Positions 46,379 to 56,336 of a stretch of DNA of 64,000 nt are shown here, piece by piece. The stretch is from assembly GCA_003278805.1 (NCBI GenBank), contig QCDC01000008.1, positions 1 to 64,000 on the forward strand, read 5' to 3'. Source of the DNA: Pelagibacteraceae bacterium AG-349-L17. GTDB lineage: Bacteria > Pseudomonadota > Alphaproteobacteria > Pelagibacterales > Pelagibacteraceae. Each line of letters begins with the position of its first letter. Position 1 is the stretch's first letter. The position numbers and the translations under genes are program-made. The notes beneath the pieces were generated by a model, which was not told where the DNA came from, did not search any database, and was given only the letters and a program-made list of their open reading frames with translations.

Positions 46379-46407
46379 TAATCCACACTTATTTGTAAAA
46401 AAATAAG
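46379..46407. promoter_or_regulatory. DnaA-like box and inverted repeat in mnmE-mnmG gap
   Basis: TAATCCACA (46379-46387) is one mismatch from the DnaA box TTATCCACA. Immediately after it, CTTATTT (46388-46394) and AAATAAG (46401-46407) form a perfect 7-bp inverted repeat with a 6-base loop. The 117-base gap must also hold the mnmG promoter. It may be a DnaA-regulated promoter or a secondary binding site; the hairpin is AT-only and too weak to be a convincing terminator. Confidence 0.35.
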
Positions 46408-46447
46408 CCTATCTTGTAAATTATATAATCACATATAAATTTGGTTT

Positions 46448-48319
46448 ATGAAAAATGATTTGTCATTTGATGTAGTGGTAATTGGAGGTGGTCATGCTGG
46501 ATGTGAAGCTGCAGCAGCAGCAGCACGTCTTGGAGTGAATACTGCCCTATTTACTCACAAAATAGAAACTATTGGTGAGATGTCGTGTAACCCTGCAATA
46601 GGTGGTTTGGGCAAAGGTCACTTAGTTAGAGAAATAGATGCTCTTGATGGTGTCATGGGAGATGTAGCAGACAAATCAGGTATACAATTTAGATTGTTAA
46701 ATAGAAGTAGAGGGCCAGCAGTCAGAGGACCAAGAACTCAATCTGATAGATCACTTTATCGTAAATATATGCAAGAAAAACTGTTAAACTATTGTAATTT
46801 AAGAATTTTTTCTGATACTGTAGTAAAGTTTATTTTCAACGAAAATTCAATAAATGGGTTTGAAACCAATGAAGGTAAGAAAGTTCTATCTAACAAGATA
46901 ATACTCACAACAGGGACTTTTTTAAATGGTTTGATACATATAGGCGATGAAAGAACACCTGCAGGAAGATATGATGAAAAACCTTCAACAGGTTTGAGTG
47001 AACAATTAGCAAAATATAATTTTAAAATAGGAAGGTTAAAAACTGGAACACCACCAAGGTTAGATTCAAGGACAATTAATTTTGAAAACTTAGAAGAACA
47101 ATTTGCAGATGAAGATCCTTATTTTTTTTCATTCTTAACTAAAAAAAATTTAAACAAACAAATATCTTGTCGAATGACTTATACAAATGAAAAGGTTCAT
47201 AACATTATAGAAAAGAATTTATCTAAGAGTGCTATGTACTCGGGCAGCATAAAAGGGGTAGGCCCAAGATATTGCCCATCTATAGAAGATAAGATAGTAA
47301 AATTTGCAGATAAAGTTCGTCACCAGATATTTTTAGAACCAGAAGGTCTAAATGATCACACAATTTACCCAAATGGTATCTCGACATCACTTCCAGCTAA
47401 TGTTCAACAAGAAATATGTAATAATATCAGTGGTTTAGAGAATGTCACTATATTAAGGCCAGGATATGCAATAGAATATGACTATATAGATCCACGTGAA
47501 CTATTTTTAACTCTTGAAACAAAAAAGATAAGCAATCTGTATCTGGCTGGTCAAATTAACGGAACAACAGGATATGAGGAAGCTGCTGCACAGGGTCTTA
47601 TAGCAGGAATAAATGCTGCCTTGTCTGTTAAAAAATTGGAACCATTCATACTTGATAGATCTGACGCTTATATTGGAGTAATGATCGATGATTTGGTGAC
47701 CAAAGGTGTAGCTGAGCCATACCGCATGTTTACATCAAGAGCGGAATATCGATTGAGCTTGAGATCTGATAATGCCGATCAAAGATTAACCCCAAAGGGA
47801 ATAGAAATTGGCTTAATAGGTAATGAGAGAAAAGCCATATATTTGAGTAAATTTGAGCAAATTAGTCAAATAAGTGTAAAAATGAGAAACTCCATGATTT
47901 CACCATCTAAAGCAGAGAAATTTGGAATAAAAATTGCAAAAGATGGAATATTTAGATCATCTAATGAAATATTAACCCAAAAAGGGGTAAATATGAGCAT
48001 AATTAGAGAAATTTGGACTGATATACCTTTTTTTAGTAAAGAAATTGATGAACAAGTGGAAATCAACGCCCATTACAGAGGATATTTAAAGAAGCAAAAG
48101 GCTGATATTTTAGCATTCAAGAGGGACGAAAACCTAATTATCCCTGATAAAATTAATTATGACGCTCTCTCAGGTTTATCAAATGAAGTTAAAGCTAAAT
48201 TTAAGGAAATAAGACCAAAAACTATGGGTCAAGCACTGAGAATCGATGGAATAACTCCTGCAGCCGTATATATTTTGTTGTCACATGTCAAAAGAAAGTC
48301 TATTAAGCATATAGCTTAA
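46448..48319 (+). CDS. mnmG: tRNA uridine-5-carboxymethylaminomethyl synthesis enzyme MnmG (GidA)
   Basis: 623 aa FAD enzyme. [20 protein letters not shown] binds [41 protein letters not shown] (Cys/Arg motif), [60 protein letters not shown] and a C-terminal helical domain ([20 protein letters not shown]). Complete and in the alphaproteobacterial order mnmE-mnmG-rsmG-parA-parB. The last stop base overlaps the rsmG ATG. Confidence 0.98.
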   Translation: MKNDLSFDVVVIGGGHAGCEAAAAAARLGVNTALFTHKIETIGEMSCNPAIGGLGKGHLVREIDALDGVMGDVADKSGIQFRLLNRSRGPAVRGPRTQSDRSLYRKYMQEKLLNYCNLRIFSDTVVKFIFNENSINGFETNEGKKVLSNKIILTTGTFLNGLIHIGDERTPAGRYDEKPSTGLSEQLAKYNFKIGRLKTGTPPRLDSRTINFENLEEQFADEDPYFFSFLTKKNLNKQISCRMTYTNEKVHNIIEKNLSKSAMYSGSIKGVGPRYCPSIEDKIVKFADKVRHQIFLEPEGLNDHTIYPNGISTSLPANVQQEICNNISGLENVTILRPGYAIEYDYIDPRELFLTLETKKISNLYLAGQINGTTGYEEAAAQGLIAGINAALSVKKLEPFILDRSDAYIGVMIDDLVTKGVAEPYRMFTSRAEYRLSLRSDNADQRLTPKGIEIGLIGNERKAIYLSKFEQISQISVKMRNSMISPSKAEKFGIKIAKDGIFRSSNEILTQKGVNMSIIREIWTDIPFFSKEIDEQVEINAHYRGYLKKQKADILAFKRDENLIIPDKINYDALSGLSNEVKAKFKEIRPKTMGQALRIDGITPAAVYILLSHVKRKSIKHIA

Positions 48320-48963
48320 TGGACCAAGAAATTTTAAATTCTTATTCTAGAATCAACAACTTAATTGTTTCACGTGAAACATTTTTTGATTTTGAAAACT
48401 ATATATCTATGATTCTTGAAAAAAATGAAAAAATCAACATAATTAGCAAAAATACAGCATCAAAAAAAGCAATAATTGACCGCCATATTATAGATTCTGC
48501 ACAAATTATTGATTTTGTTGACTTAAATAGTAATACAACCACAGATATAGGCTCAGGAGGGGGAATGCCTGGCATAATCGTAGCAATTATACTAAAAAAT
48601 ATGAAAAATAATATGACTGTGCACCTTTACGAAAAAAGCTACCATAAAAGCTGTTTTTTAAAGGAAGTTTCAAAAAAATTAAATTTAAACACAGAAGTTA
48701 ATCACAAAAACATATTTGAAATAAAAAATTTAGAAACAGGGACGATAATGTCGAGAGCATTTAAACCAATGCCAATTGTATTAGATTTAGTTTATGAAAA
48801 CTTTTCAAAATATAAAAATGTAATTTTTTTTATGGGGAAGAGTGGAAAAAAAATATTTGAAAATTCAAAAAATAATTGGGAACTGGACTATATAGAAAAA
48901 AAAAGTTTAACAAACGAAGATTCATTTTTGGTAAATATTAAAAAAATTAAAAAAAAAAATTAA
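48319..48963 (+). CDS. rsmG: 16S rRNA (guanine-N7)-methyltransferase RsmG
   Basis: 214 aa. SAM motif TTDIGSGGGMPGIIVAII (about 74), the upstream NIISKNTASKKAIIDRHIID and the later IMSRAFKPMP are diagnostic of GidB/RsmG, which methylates G527 of 16S rRNA. The segment LIVSRETF near residue 16 is encoded by the parS palindrome embedded in the gene. It starts on the last base of the mnmG stop and is followed by parA after 20 bases. Confidence 0.96.
   Translation: MDQEILNSYSRINNLIVSRETFFDFENYISMILEKNEKINIISKNTASKKAIIDRHIIDSAQIIDFVDLNSNTTTDIGSGGGMPGIIVAIILKNMKNNMTVHLYEKSYHKSCFLKEVSKKLNLNTEVNHKNIFEIKNLETGTIMSRAFKPMPIVLDLVYENFSKYKNVIFFMGKSGKKIFENSKNNWELDYIEKKSLTNEDSFLVNIKKIKKKN
48366..48381. other. 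parS centromere site inside rsmG
   Basis: TGTTTCACGTGAAACA is a perfect 16-bp palindrome identical to the chromosomal parS consensus known from Bacillus and Caulobacter. It lies in the 5' part of rsmG, about 0.6 kb upstream of parA and 10.8 kb from the putative oriC. ParB, encoded at 49778-50620, should nucleate here. I saw no second perfect copy in the window. Confidence 0.95.
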
Positions 48964-48983
48964 AATTGTAATAAAAATATTAA

Positions 48984-49778
48984 ATGCAAATTATTTCTGT
49001 GATAAATCAAAAGGGTGGGGTAGGTAAAACTACAACAGTCATAAATCTTGCAGCCGGACTATCGCAATCGAATAAAAAAATTTTAGTTATTGATTTAGAT
49101 CCTCAAGGAAATGCAACAACAGGTCTAGGATTATCTAATATGGATAGCTCAAGCGATACAATTTATGGAGTATTGAATGGGACTAAAGAAATTAGCGATG
49201 TAATTAAGAGGACACAATTTAATAATTTAGATATTATCACTTCTAATGTCGATTTATCAGGATTAGAAGTCGAGACAGCTCATGATAGTAACAGGGCGTT
49301 TATATTAAAGTCTAAATTAACCGCATATTTAAACAATTCTAGAGGATCATATGACTATGTTCTTATTGATTGCCCGCCTTCATTGAGCCTATTAACGGTA
49401 ATGGCTCTGGTGAGTTCTAATTCACTGCTAGTTCCATTGCAAACTGAATTTTTTGCTCTTGAGGGCTTAACTCAACTAATGAAGACGATTGAACGAATAA
49501 AAGTAAATTTAAATCCAGCTTTACAAATAAGAGGCATACTTTTAACAATGTATGATAAAAGAAATAAGCTTTCATCACAAGTTGAGAAAGAAGCTAGAGA
49601 TTATTTTACTGAAAAAGTTTACTCAACAGTGATACCAAGGAACGTGAGATTGTCCGAAGCACCTTCACATGGTATGCCAGTGTTAATTTATGACAAATCC
49701 TGTCCAGGCAGTAAATCGTATTTTAGTTTTACTGATGAATTTATCAACCAGGAGTCAACAGTGGGAAGTGCAGCTTAA
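48984..49778 (+). CDS. parA: chromosome partitioning ATPase ParA
   Basis: 264 aa deviant-Walker ATPase. VINQKGGVGKTTTVINLAAG (KGGVGKTT), LVIDLDPQGNATTGLG, YDYVLIDCPPSLSLLTVMAL, VPLQTEFFALEGLTQLMKTI and VIPRNVRLSEAPSHGMPV are all present. No N-terminal helix-turn-helix, so it is the chromosomal (Soj) type. It binds the nucleoid and segregates ParB-parS. The final stop base overlaps the parB ATG. Confidence 0.98.
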   Translation: MQIISVINQKGGVGKTTTVINLAAGLSQSNKKILVIDLDPQGNATTGLGLSNMDSSSDTIYGVLNGTKEISDVIKRTQFNNLDIITSNVDLSGLEVETAHDSNRAFILKSKLTAYLNNSRGSYDYVLIDCPPSLSLLTVMALVSSNSLLVPLQTEFFALEGLTQLMKTIERIKVNLNPALQIRGILLTMYDKRNKLSSQVEKEARDYFTEKVYSTVIPRNVRLSEAPSHGMPVLIYDKSCPGSKSYFSFTDEFINQESTVGSAA

Positions 49779-50620
49779 TGGATAAAATTAAAAAGGGACT
49801 TGGCAGAGGATTATCTTCCTTAATAGGAGAAACAAAATTAGAGCCTCAAAAAAATCATTTAGCAATAAGTGATTTAACTCCAAACAAATTTCAACCAAGA
49901 AAAATTTTTGATGAAAGTAATTTAGAAGATTTAACTAAATCTATTAAAGAAAGAGGAATGATCCAGCCAATTATTGTCAGAGAGTCTAATGACGATAAAT
50001 CGAAATTTGAAATTATTGCGGGTGAAAGAAGATGGCTTGCAGCTCAACGTGCTGGACTTCACAATGTTCCTGTTGTTGTTACAGAGGCAGATGATTTGAA
50101 ATCTTTAGAATTTGCAATTGTAGAAAATGTCCAAAGACACGACTTGAATCCTCTTGAAGAAGCTCAAGGTTATAAAAGATTAATAGATGAATTCTCATAT
50201 GATCAAGAAAAAGTATCAAAATTTATTGGTAAAAGTAGAAGTCATATTACAAATTCTTTGAGACTTCTAACTTTGCCAGATGAAGTTATAAAATTAATTG
50301 AAACTCAGAAATTAACTGCTGGTCATGCTAAAATCTTAGTAGGTCTTGAAAATGCTAGCTTTGTAGCATCGAAAATTATTGAAAAAAAACTTTCCGTTAG
50401 ACAAGCAGAAAATTTAGTTAAAATTTTTAAAAACAAAAGACAAAAATCAACTTCATCTAAAGATTCAAATATTGTTGCCTTAGAGTTGTCTGTCTCTAAT
50501 AAAATAGGTTTAAATGTAGATATACAGAATAATAAACGCAACAAAGGTAAGATATCTTTTGAATATAAAAATTTAGAGCAGTTAAATAAAATTATAGAAA
50601 TTGTAAAAAAAAATTATTAA
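49778..50620 (+). CDS. parB: chromosome partitioning protein ParB
   Basis: 280 aa. KKGLGRGLSSLIGE at the N-terminus is the ParA-stimulating Arg region; the CTP-binding domain shows IQPIIVRES, IIAGERRWLAAQRAGL and VENVQRHDLNPLEEAQGYKR; the HTH that reads parS is SYDQEKVSKFIGKSRSHITN; GHAKILVGL and a C-terminal dimer domain follow. It loads at parS (48366-48381) and spreads as a CTP-dependent clamp. It converges with holA, one base between stops. Confidence 0.98.
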   Translation: MDKIKKGLGRGLSSLIGETKLEPQKNHLAISDLTPNKFQPRKIFDESNLEDLTKSIKERGMIQPIIVRESNDDKSKFEIIAGERRWLAAQRAGLHNVPVVVTEADDLKSLEFAIVENVQRHDLNPLEEAQGYKRLIDEFSYDQEKVSKFIGKSRSHITNSLRLLTLPDEVIKLIETQKLTAGHAKILVGLENASFVASKIIEKKLSVRQAENLVKIFKNKRQKSTSSKDSNIVALELSVSNKIGLNVDIQNNKRNKGKISFEYKNLEQLNKIIEIVKKNY

Positions 50621-50621
50621 T

Positions 50622-51605
50622 TTAGTTTCTATTTAAGATAAAATCTGTTGTAACATTAATTGAAAGATATGGATTTTTCTTAATTATTAACTCAATTTCA
50701 TTCGTTCTAGAAATAAGGTCTAACATTTCATTATATTGCACTGATTTAACTTGATTTTTTACTATCTCTTTTTCTTTCCAAAATATTGGTGGTTTGTGAG
50801 TTTCAACTGCAGAATCTATATCTAAATTTTCGTTCTTTACTCTTTCATGAATTTTTAAGAGTCTTTTCAATTTTGATAAAAAAGTTCTTAGTATTACAAT
50901 ACAGTCTTCATTAGCAAAATTATTTTCATTAAGAATTTTATTAATTTTGTTCTTATTTTTTGACAACGATGAATCGACAAGTTCTGAAATATCGTAATTT
51001 TCAGACAAATTTGTAATTTTTAAAACTTTTTCTAGAGTAATTTTTTTCCCATTCTGTGAAAAATTTTCAATTTTTTCTAGTTCATTTTTAAGGTTATTTC
51101 TGTCACCTTTTGAACGTTGTACTAAAATATTTACCATTTCTTGCGAGAAAGAAATTTTTCTCTTGTAAAAATAATTTTTTACAATTTGACTAAGAGTTTG
51201 ATTATTATCTTCATAGAAAGCTATGCATAAAGTTTCTTTATTTTTTTCAAAAAGATTTCTTATTTTTGATTTTTTTTCTAGTGCACCTGACAAAAGAATA
51301 ATTTGTAAATCTTTAGAATTTTCTAAAATTATTTCTTCTATAATACTATAAAGTTTGTCAGTGACTCTATTGATTATTATTAGTTTATCGTTTTCGAAAA
51401 ACGATTTGGTGTAAATATTTTCTTTAAAATTGTATATATTTTTTATTATTTCATCCTCTTCATATTTAAAAATATTTTTTGAAAGGATTGGCTTTAGATT
51501 CTCATCAATTACTTCTTCTATATGCCCTTTATTCTTTCCATAAAGTAAAAAAAATTTTTTATTTTCAATACTTTTTTTTTTTAATTCGAAAAATTTTATA
51601 ATCAT
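50622..51605 (-). CDS. holA: DNA polymerase III delta subunit HolA
   Basis: 327 aa. A divergent AAA+-like clamp-loader subunit: FFLLYGKNKGHIEEVIDENL near the N-terminus, LIIINRVTDKLY, IILLSGALEKKSKIRNLFEK, LVQRSKGDRNNLKNELEKIE (about 165-184) and the C-terminal helical collar (AVETHKPPIFWKEKEIVKNQ). The order leuS-lptE-holA on the minus strand is conserved in alphaproteobacteria, which supports the call. Directly abuts lptE. Confidence 0.9.
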   Translation of the reverse strand: MIIKFFELKKKSIENKKFFLLYGKNKGHIEEVIDENLKPILSKNIFKYEEDEIIKNIYNFKENIYTKSFFENDKLIIINRVTDKLYSIIEEIILENSKDLQIILLSGALEKKSKIRNLFEKNKETLCIAFYEDNNQTLSQIVKNYFYKRKISFSQEMVNILVQRSKGDRNNLKNELEKIENFSQNGKKITLEKVLKITNLSENYDISELVDSSLSKNKNKINKILNENNFANEDCIVILRTFLSKLKRLLKIHERVKNENLDIDSAVETHKPPIFWKEKEIVKNQVKSVQYNEMLDLISRTNEIELIIKKNPYLSINVTTDFILNRN

Positions 51606-52064
51606 CTAGTAATTAAAATTAGTAATTATATCCTCAATAATTTCATCTATTAAGTCTCTCTCGACTTTATCTTGAAATTGTTTGAATTTGAATTTATTTT
51701 CGTCTGTATTGTAGGAGTTATCTTTAACTATCTTTTTTCTATTAATAATTTCATCACTTTTATTTTTTAATATAAATTCTAAAGTAATTTTTGTTCTATA
51801 TGATGTTACTTGACCTTTCGAGTTTTTTGAGGTTTCAATAATTTCCTTAAAACTTTCAAAAATAATTTTATTTAATTGTTCATCATTTTTAATTAATTGA
51901 AATGGAAGTTTAGAATAGACCTTATTACCAATTTCTCTATCTCCTTTAAATTCTACATTGCTAATTTTAAAAAAATTAGAATTGTTATTGATTTTGTATA
52001 AAGGTTGGTATCCACAAGCAGCAACAAAAAACAAAAAAAGTATAAATATTTTTTTCATTATCAT
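51606..52064 (-). CDS. lptE: LPS-assembly lipoprotein LptE
   Basis: 152 aa. The lipoprotein signal peptide ([20 protein letters not shown], lipobox AAC, Cys near 17) is followed by a small alpha/beta domain: [20 protein letters not shown] and [20 protein letters not shown]. Sequence conservation in the family is weak; location between leuS and holA decides the name. With LptD it inserts LPS in the outer membrane. It overlaps leuS by 4 bases. Confidence 0.85.
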   Translation of the reverse strand: MIMKKIFILFLFFVAACGYQPLYKINNNSNFFKISNVEFKGDREIGNKVYSKLPFQLIKNDEQLNKIIFESFKEIIETSKNSKGQVTSYRTKITLEFILKNKSDEIINRKKIVKDNSYNTDENKFKFKQFQDKVERDLIDEIIEDIITNFNY

Positions 52065-54598
52065 TTTATGATTAGATTGATAATTCTATCTTTAATATAA
52101 ATTGATTTAAATATTTTTTTTCCTAATAGATACTTATCAAGTGACTTTTCTTTTTTTAACATTTCTAAAATTGAGTTTTCATCAGAGTTACCCTCAACAG
52201 TTATAACTGATCTTTTTTTACCGTTTATCTGAACTACAATATTATTTTTGTTGTTTTGAATATATTTGTTTTCAATTTTTGGCCAATTTATTAACTCATC
52301 TCCATATAAATTTTTATAGCATTCACTAGCTATATGGGGAGCGATAGGCATCATTGTAATTAATATTTTTTTATAATTTTCATTCAAGTTATCAAAGTTT
52401 AACCCTTCATTTACTTGTTTGTTAAAAAATGAGTAAACTTCGTGAAATACTGCAATAATTACATTGTATCTAAAATTTTCTAAAGCGATGTTTATTTTAT
52501 TAATTGATTGATTTGTAAAAAAATCAATCTCAGAGTTTATTTTTGCTTTATCTTTTTTTAATATTTGTGAAATTTTTTCATTTAGTTGCCAAAACTTTTG
52601 TATATATTTGTATGAAGATGCCATTCCAGTGTCTGACCATTGAACATCTTTTTCTGGAGGGCTATCAGATAAAATAAAGAATCTTACTGCATCAGCCCCA
52701 TATTGACTTATCATTTTTTCTGGATCAATAGTATTCTTCTTTGATTTAGACATTGATTCTGATGGACCAACTTTTACAATCTCATTAGGTCTATCTTTAA
52801 TAAAATAATCTTTTCCATTTTCAGAAACAACTTCTTCAGGGTTTAACCAGTTATTATTTTTATCTTTATATGTTTGATGACAAACCATTCCTTGAGTAAA
52901 CAATCCCTTAAAAGGTTCTTTTAGATTAAATATTTTATTATCAAGCTGAATAGCTCTTACAAAAAATCTAGAATATAATAGATGTAATATTGCGTGTTCA
53001 ACACCTCCAATATATTGGTCTACTGGCATCCAATAATTAATATCTTCCTGTTTAAATGGAATGTCATCATTTTTGGGCGAACAAAACCTTAAAAAATACC
53101 ATGAGGAATCAACAAATGTATCAAGGGTATCTGTTTCCCTAATGCAGTTTTTTCCATCGATTGTTATAGTTTTCCATTTTAATTCATTGTCAAGAGGGTT
53201 GCCATCATTGCTTAGCTTCTCAATTTCTGGAAGAGCAACAGGAAGATTTTCTTCTGGGATTTTTATAACGTTGTTATCTTCATCATAGGCGACTGGTATT
53301 GGGCATCCCCAATACCTTTGTCTAGAAATACCCCAATCTTTTAACCTATAATTTGTTTTTCTTTTCCCCAAATTATTTTTTTCAAGATAATTTATTGTTT
53401 TTGAAATTGACTCCTCAGGAACTGTTAGACCATTTAAAAATTTCGAATTAATCATTATTCCAGGACCAGTATATGGTTCTGTATCAGCTACATAATCATC
53501 ATCTTTATCTGAGGGTTTCACTACTGTGCTAATTTTCAAATTATATTTTTTTGCAAAATCAAAATCTCTTTGATCATGACCGGGGCATCCAAATACAGCT
53601 CCAAATCCATAGTCCATTAGAACAAAATTTGCAAAATATACTGGAACTTTATTATTATTGTCCAAGGGATTTATTGCTAATAGATCAGTTTTAAATCCAA
53701 TTTTTTCAGCTTGGGCAATTGATTCTTCGGTTGTGCCTGTTTTAGAGCAAGTTTCTTTAAATTTAACAAATTTAGGATCATTTTCGTAAAATTTTGATAA
53801 AGGGTGATCAACCGAAACAGCTAAAAATGAAAATCCAAAAAGCGTATCTGGCCTAGTTGTATAACACTTGATCGATTTTATTTGATCTGATCCTTCAATT
53901 TCAAAATCAATTTCACAACCATAGGATTTCCCAATCCAATTTTTTTGCATAGTTTTAACTTTATCTGGCCAATGATTTAGCTCTTCTAAATCTTTTAACA
54001 AATCTTCTGAAAAATGAGATATTTTGAAAAACCATTGGTTGAGTTTTTTTCTTTCAACAATGGCACCAGATCTCCAACCTTTTCCATCTACGACTTGTTC
54101 ATTTGCTAGTACAGTTTTATCTATAGGATCCCAATTTACATAACTTTCTTTCCTATAAACTAATCCTTTATCATAAAGATCCAAAAAAAGTTTTTGTTGG
54201 TGTCTATAATATTCAGGGGAACAAGTTGAAATTTCTCTATCCCAATCAATTGAGAGACCTAGTTGTTTTAATTGATTTTTCATTGTCTTAATATTTTCTT
54301 CTGTCCATGTTTTTGGATTTAAATTATTTTGTCTTGCTGCATTTTCTGCCGGCATTCCAAAAGAGTCCCATCCCATTGGATGTAGAACATTAAAACCTTG
54401 AAGTGATTTGTATCTAGCCAGAACATCTCCAATTGTATAATTTCTTACATGGCCCATATGAATTTTCCCTGATGGATAAGGAAACATCTCTAGACAATAA
54501 AACTTCTTATCTTTTTTGACTGAGGATTTAAAACTGTTATTTTCTTCCCAATATTTCTGCCATCTATTTTCAATAATCTTGAAATTATATCTTTCCAC
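52061..54598 (-). CDS. leuS: leucyl-tRNA synthetase
   Basis: About 845 aa from the GTG at 54598 (read as [17 protein letters not shown]); a TTG 13 codons upstream would overlap the preceding gene and is less likely. Class I signatures: [20 protein letters not shown] (HMGH), the CP1 editing domain with [12 protein letters not shown] and [45 protein letters not shown], and [18 protein letters not shown] (KMSKS). Complete. It is followed by lptE and holA. Confidence 0.97.
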   Translation of the reverse strand: MERYNFKIIENRWQKYWEENNSFKSSVKKDKKFYCLEMFPYPSGKIHMGHVRNYTIGDVLARYKSLQGFNVLHPMGWDSFGMPAENAARQNNLNPKTWTEENIKTMKNQLKQLGLSIDWDREISTCSPEYYRHQQKLFLDLYDKGLVYRKESYVNWDPIDKTVLANEQVVDGKGWRSGAIVERKKLNQWFFKISHFSEDLLKDLEELNHWPDKVKTMQKNWIGKSYGCEIDFEIEGSDQIKSIKCYTTRPDTLFGFSFLAVSVDHPLSKFYENDPKFVKFKETCSKTGTTEESIAQAEKIGFKTDLLAINPLDNNNKVPVYFANFVLMDYGFGAVFGCPGHDQRDFDFAKKYNLKISTVVKPSDKDDDYVADTEPYTGPGIMINSKFLNGLTVPEESISKTINYLEKNNLGKRKTNYRLKDWGISRQRYWGCPIPVAYDEDNNVIKIPEENLPVALPEIEKLSNDGNPLDNELKWKTITIDGKNCIRETDTLDTFVDSSWYFLRFCSPKNDDIPFKQEDINYWMPVDQYIGGVEHAILHLLYSRFFVRAIQLDNKIFNLKEPFKGLFTQGMVCHQTYKDKNNNWLNPEEVVSENGKDYFIKDRPNEIVKVGPSESMSKSKKNTIDPEKMISQYGADAVRFFILSDSPPEKDVQWSDTGMASSYKYIQKFWQLNEKISQILKKDKAKINSEIDFFTNQSINKINIALENFRYNVIIAVFHEVYSFFNKQVNEGLNFDNLNENYKKILITMMPIAPHIASECYKNLYGDELINWPKIENKYIQNNKNNIVVQINGKKRSVITVEGNSDENSILEMLKKEKSLDKYLLGKKIFKSIYIKDRIINLIIK

Positions 54599-54614
54599 AA
54601 AAAATTCTTTAAGA

Positions 54615-55184
54615 TTAATTTTTCTCGCTTGGTGCAAGTATTGAATTTAGATCTCTTTTTGGATTAGAATCAATCATATCTTTTTTATACTTTGTAGCTC
54701 TTTTTAATATTGCAATTTTTAATTCGCTCTCTATTTCGGAGTTACTTTGTGAAACTTTACAATTAATTGTTTTTTCGCATTGTTTACTAAATACTTTGAT
54801 ATTAAGAGCATCAGCTCTAATTTCATTTGATAAAAATCTAATTGATATTTTAATCGAATCATTTGCATTGCTTCCGTCACTATACCAATCAGTTATTATT
54901 AAGCCTCCCCCATAATCAGCTGAAGTAAGTGGCATAAAATCTAAAATATCCAAACTTGCCCTCCACATTTCATTGGATGTCGCAAAATTAAAATTACCAT
55001 CACCTTTTTTATTTACACCCATTAGAGTGAAACCTTTACCTTCCTGAAGGTTTTTTTGGATTCTTTTCTCTGGTTCTGGAGGATAGTCTTTTGCGCTTAC
55101 TGGTCGATAAATCCCACATGAATTAAGATTTATTAAAATGATGAAAAGACCTGTTAACTTGAATAAAATAAGTTTTATTTTCAT
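54615..55184 (-). CDS. DUF3576 domain lipoprotein
   Basis: 189 aa. The signal peptide ends in a lipobox ([13 protein letters not shown], Cys near residue 23). The mature part, [49 protein letters not shown] and [17 protein letters not shown], corresponds to the DUF3576 family found upstream of leuS in alphaproteobacteria. The function is unknown; an outer-membrane lipoprotein is likely. It is the first gene of the DUF3576-leuS-lptE-holA run, divergent from the porin. Confidence 0.87.
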   Translation of the reverse strand: MKIKLILFKLTGLFIILINLNSCGIYRPVSAKDYPPEPEKRIQKNLQEGKGFTLMGVNKKGDGNFNFATSNEMWRASLDILDFMPLTSADYGGGLIITDWYSDGSNANDSIKISIRFLSNEIRADALNIKVFSKQCEKTINCKVSQSNSEIESELKIAILKRATKYKKDMIDSNPKRDLNSILAPSEKN

Positions 55185-55406
55185 AAAGATGACATATAAG
55201 ACAATTCATATATAACAAGAATTGTGCAAAGAGTAATATATAGTTTAAAAAATCGTAAAAAAGTCTTAATTTTAAAGTCTTTATTTGTTGCAAAAATACC
55301 ACAAAAGCTAAAAAAAAATCAAATAACTGATAATTTAAGCATTATTCAGAGGCAAAAGTGATAATTATTGCATGTTTATAATTATAAATAACAAATAGGA
55401 GTAAAT
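55185..55406 (+). promoter_or_regulatory. porin upstream region with TATAAT and strong Shine-Dalgarno
   Basis: A 222-base AT-rich gap separates the divergent DUF3576 and porin genes. A TATAAT is at 55377-55382 but I find no clear -35 box at the usual distance. AGGAG (55397-55401) with a 5-base spacer precedes the porin ATG. The size of the gap, large for this genome, suggests a regulated or strong promoter. I see no ORF or RNA gene in it. Confidence 0.5.
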
Positions 55407-56315
55407 ATGAACAAATTAGCAAAAATTGGATTAACTGCATTAGCAGGTTCTCTAGTTGCTACATCAGCTTTTGCTGGAGCTATGAGTGTAAGTGGTTCTG
55501 CAAAAGTATCTTACGTAGGTGGTAAGGGTGATAGTGCAGCGAACCCAGCAAGTAATTCAAAAGGAATTACATTTTCTGGTTCAGGTGAATTAGATAATGG
55601 AATGACTGTAAGCACTGGTTACACAATGACTAATGCTGCGTTTTCATCTACATATGTATCTTTAGATATGGGTGACAGTGGTACACTTCACTTCATGAAT
55701 GGTACAAGTAAAGCTGGTATCCAAAAGTATCAAGACAAAATGCCAACTGCTGGTGAGCAAGTTTGGGATGATGTTGACACTAACGACTATGGTGTAGTTG
55801 GTACTGGTAACGCGAATGTTTTCGGTTACGAAGTTTCAGCTATGGGTCTGACATTTTCAGCTTCAATGGGTAGAGAAGCACAAGGAACAGATACTTCATT
55901 AGTAGTAGTTGCTAATGACTTAATGGACGGTTTAGAAGTCGGATACGGTTTCGGTTCAAACAGTATATCTGCTACTCAAGAAGATGATCATACTACAGCA
56001 TACGCAACATACACATCTGGTATGGCTACTGTTGGTGTTCAAAAATCAAAAATTGATAAAGCATCTGCAGATGAAGATAGATTAGCTGCAGCTGTATCAT
56101 TAGCTATCAATGAAAACATGAGTATATCATACGGTGTATCAACAGTTGACTTTGAAACAGCATCAAAAAATGATGAAGAAAGTTCTGGTGTTTCTGCTTC
56201 TTACACAGTAGGTGGTATTACAATAGCCGGAGTATTTAACTCTACAGATACTGTAGGCGGTACTGCTGGAACTGATAAAGAGTTCAAAGAAGTATCAGTT
56301 GCATTTGCGTTTTAA
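55407..56315 (+). CDS. outer-membrane porin
   Basis: 302 aa. Signal peptide MNKLAKIGLTALAGSLVATS with cleavage near SAFA-GAM; the mature part alternates hydrophobic and polar residues (GITFSGSGELDNGMTVSTGY, SMGREAQGTDTS, VEVGYGFGSN-like LEVGYGFGSN, AVSLAINENMSISYGVS) and ends in VAFAF, the terminal Phe typical of beta-barrel insertion signals. It is Gly/Ser/Thr/Asp-rich with few Lys/Asn runs, unlike its neighbours. The strong Shine-Dalgarno and GC-rich terminator suggest an abundant diffusion pore for nutrients. Confidence 0.9.
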   Translation: MNKLAKIGLTALAGSLVATSAFAGAMSVSGSAKVSYVGGKGDSAANPASNSKGITFSGSGELDNGMTVSTGYTMTNAAFSSTYVSLDMGDSGTLHFMNGTSKAGIQKYQDKMPTAGEQVWDDVDTNDYGVVGTGNANVFGYEVSAMGLTFSASMGREAQGTDTSLVVVANDLMDGLEVGYGFGSNSISATQEDDHTTAYATYTSGMATVGVQKSKIDKASADEDRLAAAVSLAINENMSISYGVSTVDFETASKNDEESSGVSASYTVGGITIAGVFNSTDTVGGTAGTDKEFKEVSVAFAF

Positions 56316-56336
56316 TTAAAACGTAAAATCAATTAT

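Noticed and set aside
47486-47501. Second parS-like CACGTG site in mnmG
   Set aside because: Only the CACGTG core and about half of the flanks match the 16-bp consensus, and codons there encode the conserved DPREL motif; not a convincing ParB site.
54599-54637. TTG start giving a 13-residue longer LeuS
   Set aside because: It overlaps the DUF3576 gene by 23 bases, and LeuS homologues typically begin with the RYN/W segment, which GTG 54598 provides.
55185-55406. Structured RNA or small ORF upstream of the porin
   Set aside because: Only very short ORFs and A/T runs; no stable hairpin or known riboswitch pattern that I could recognise.
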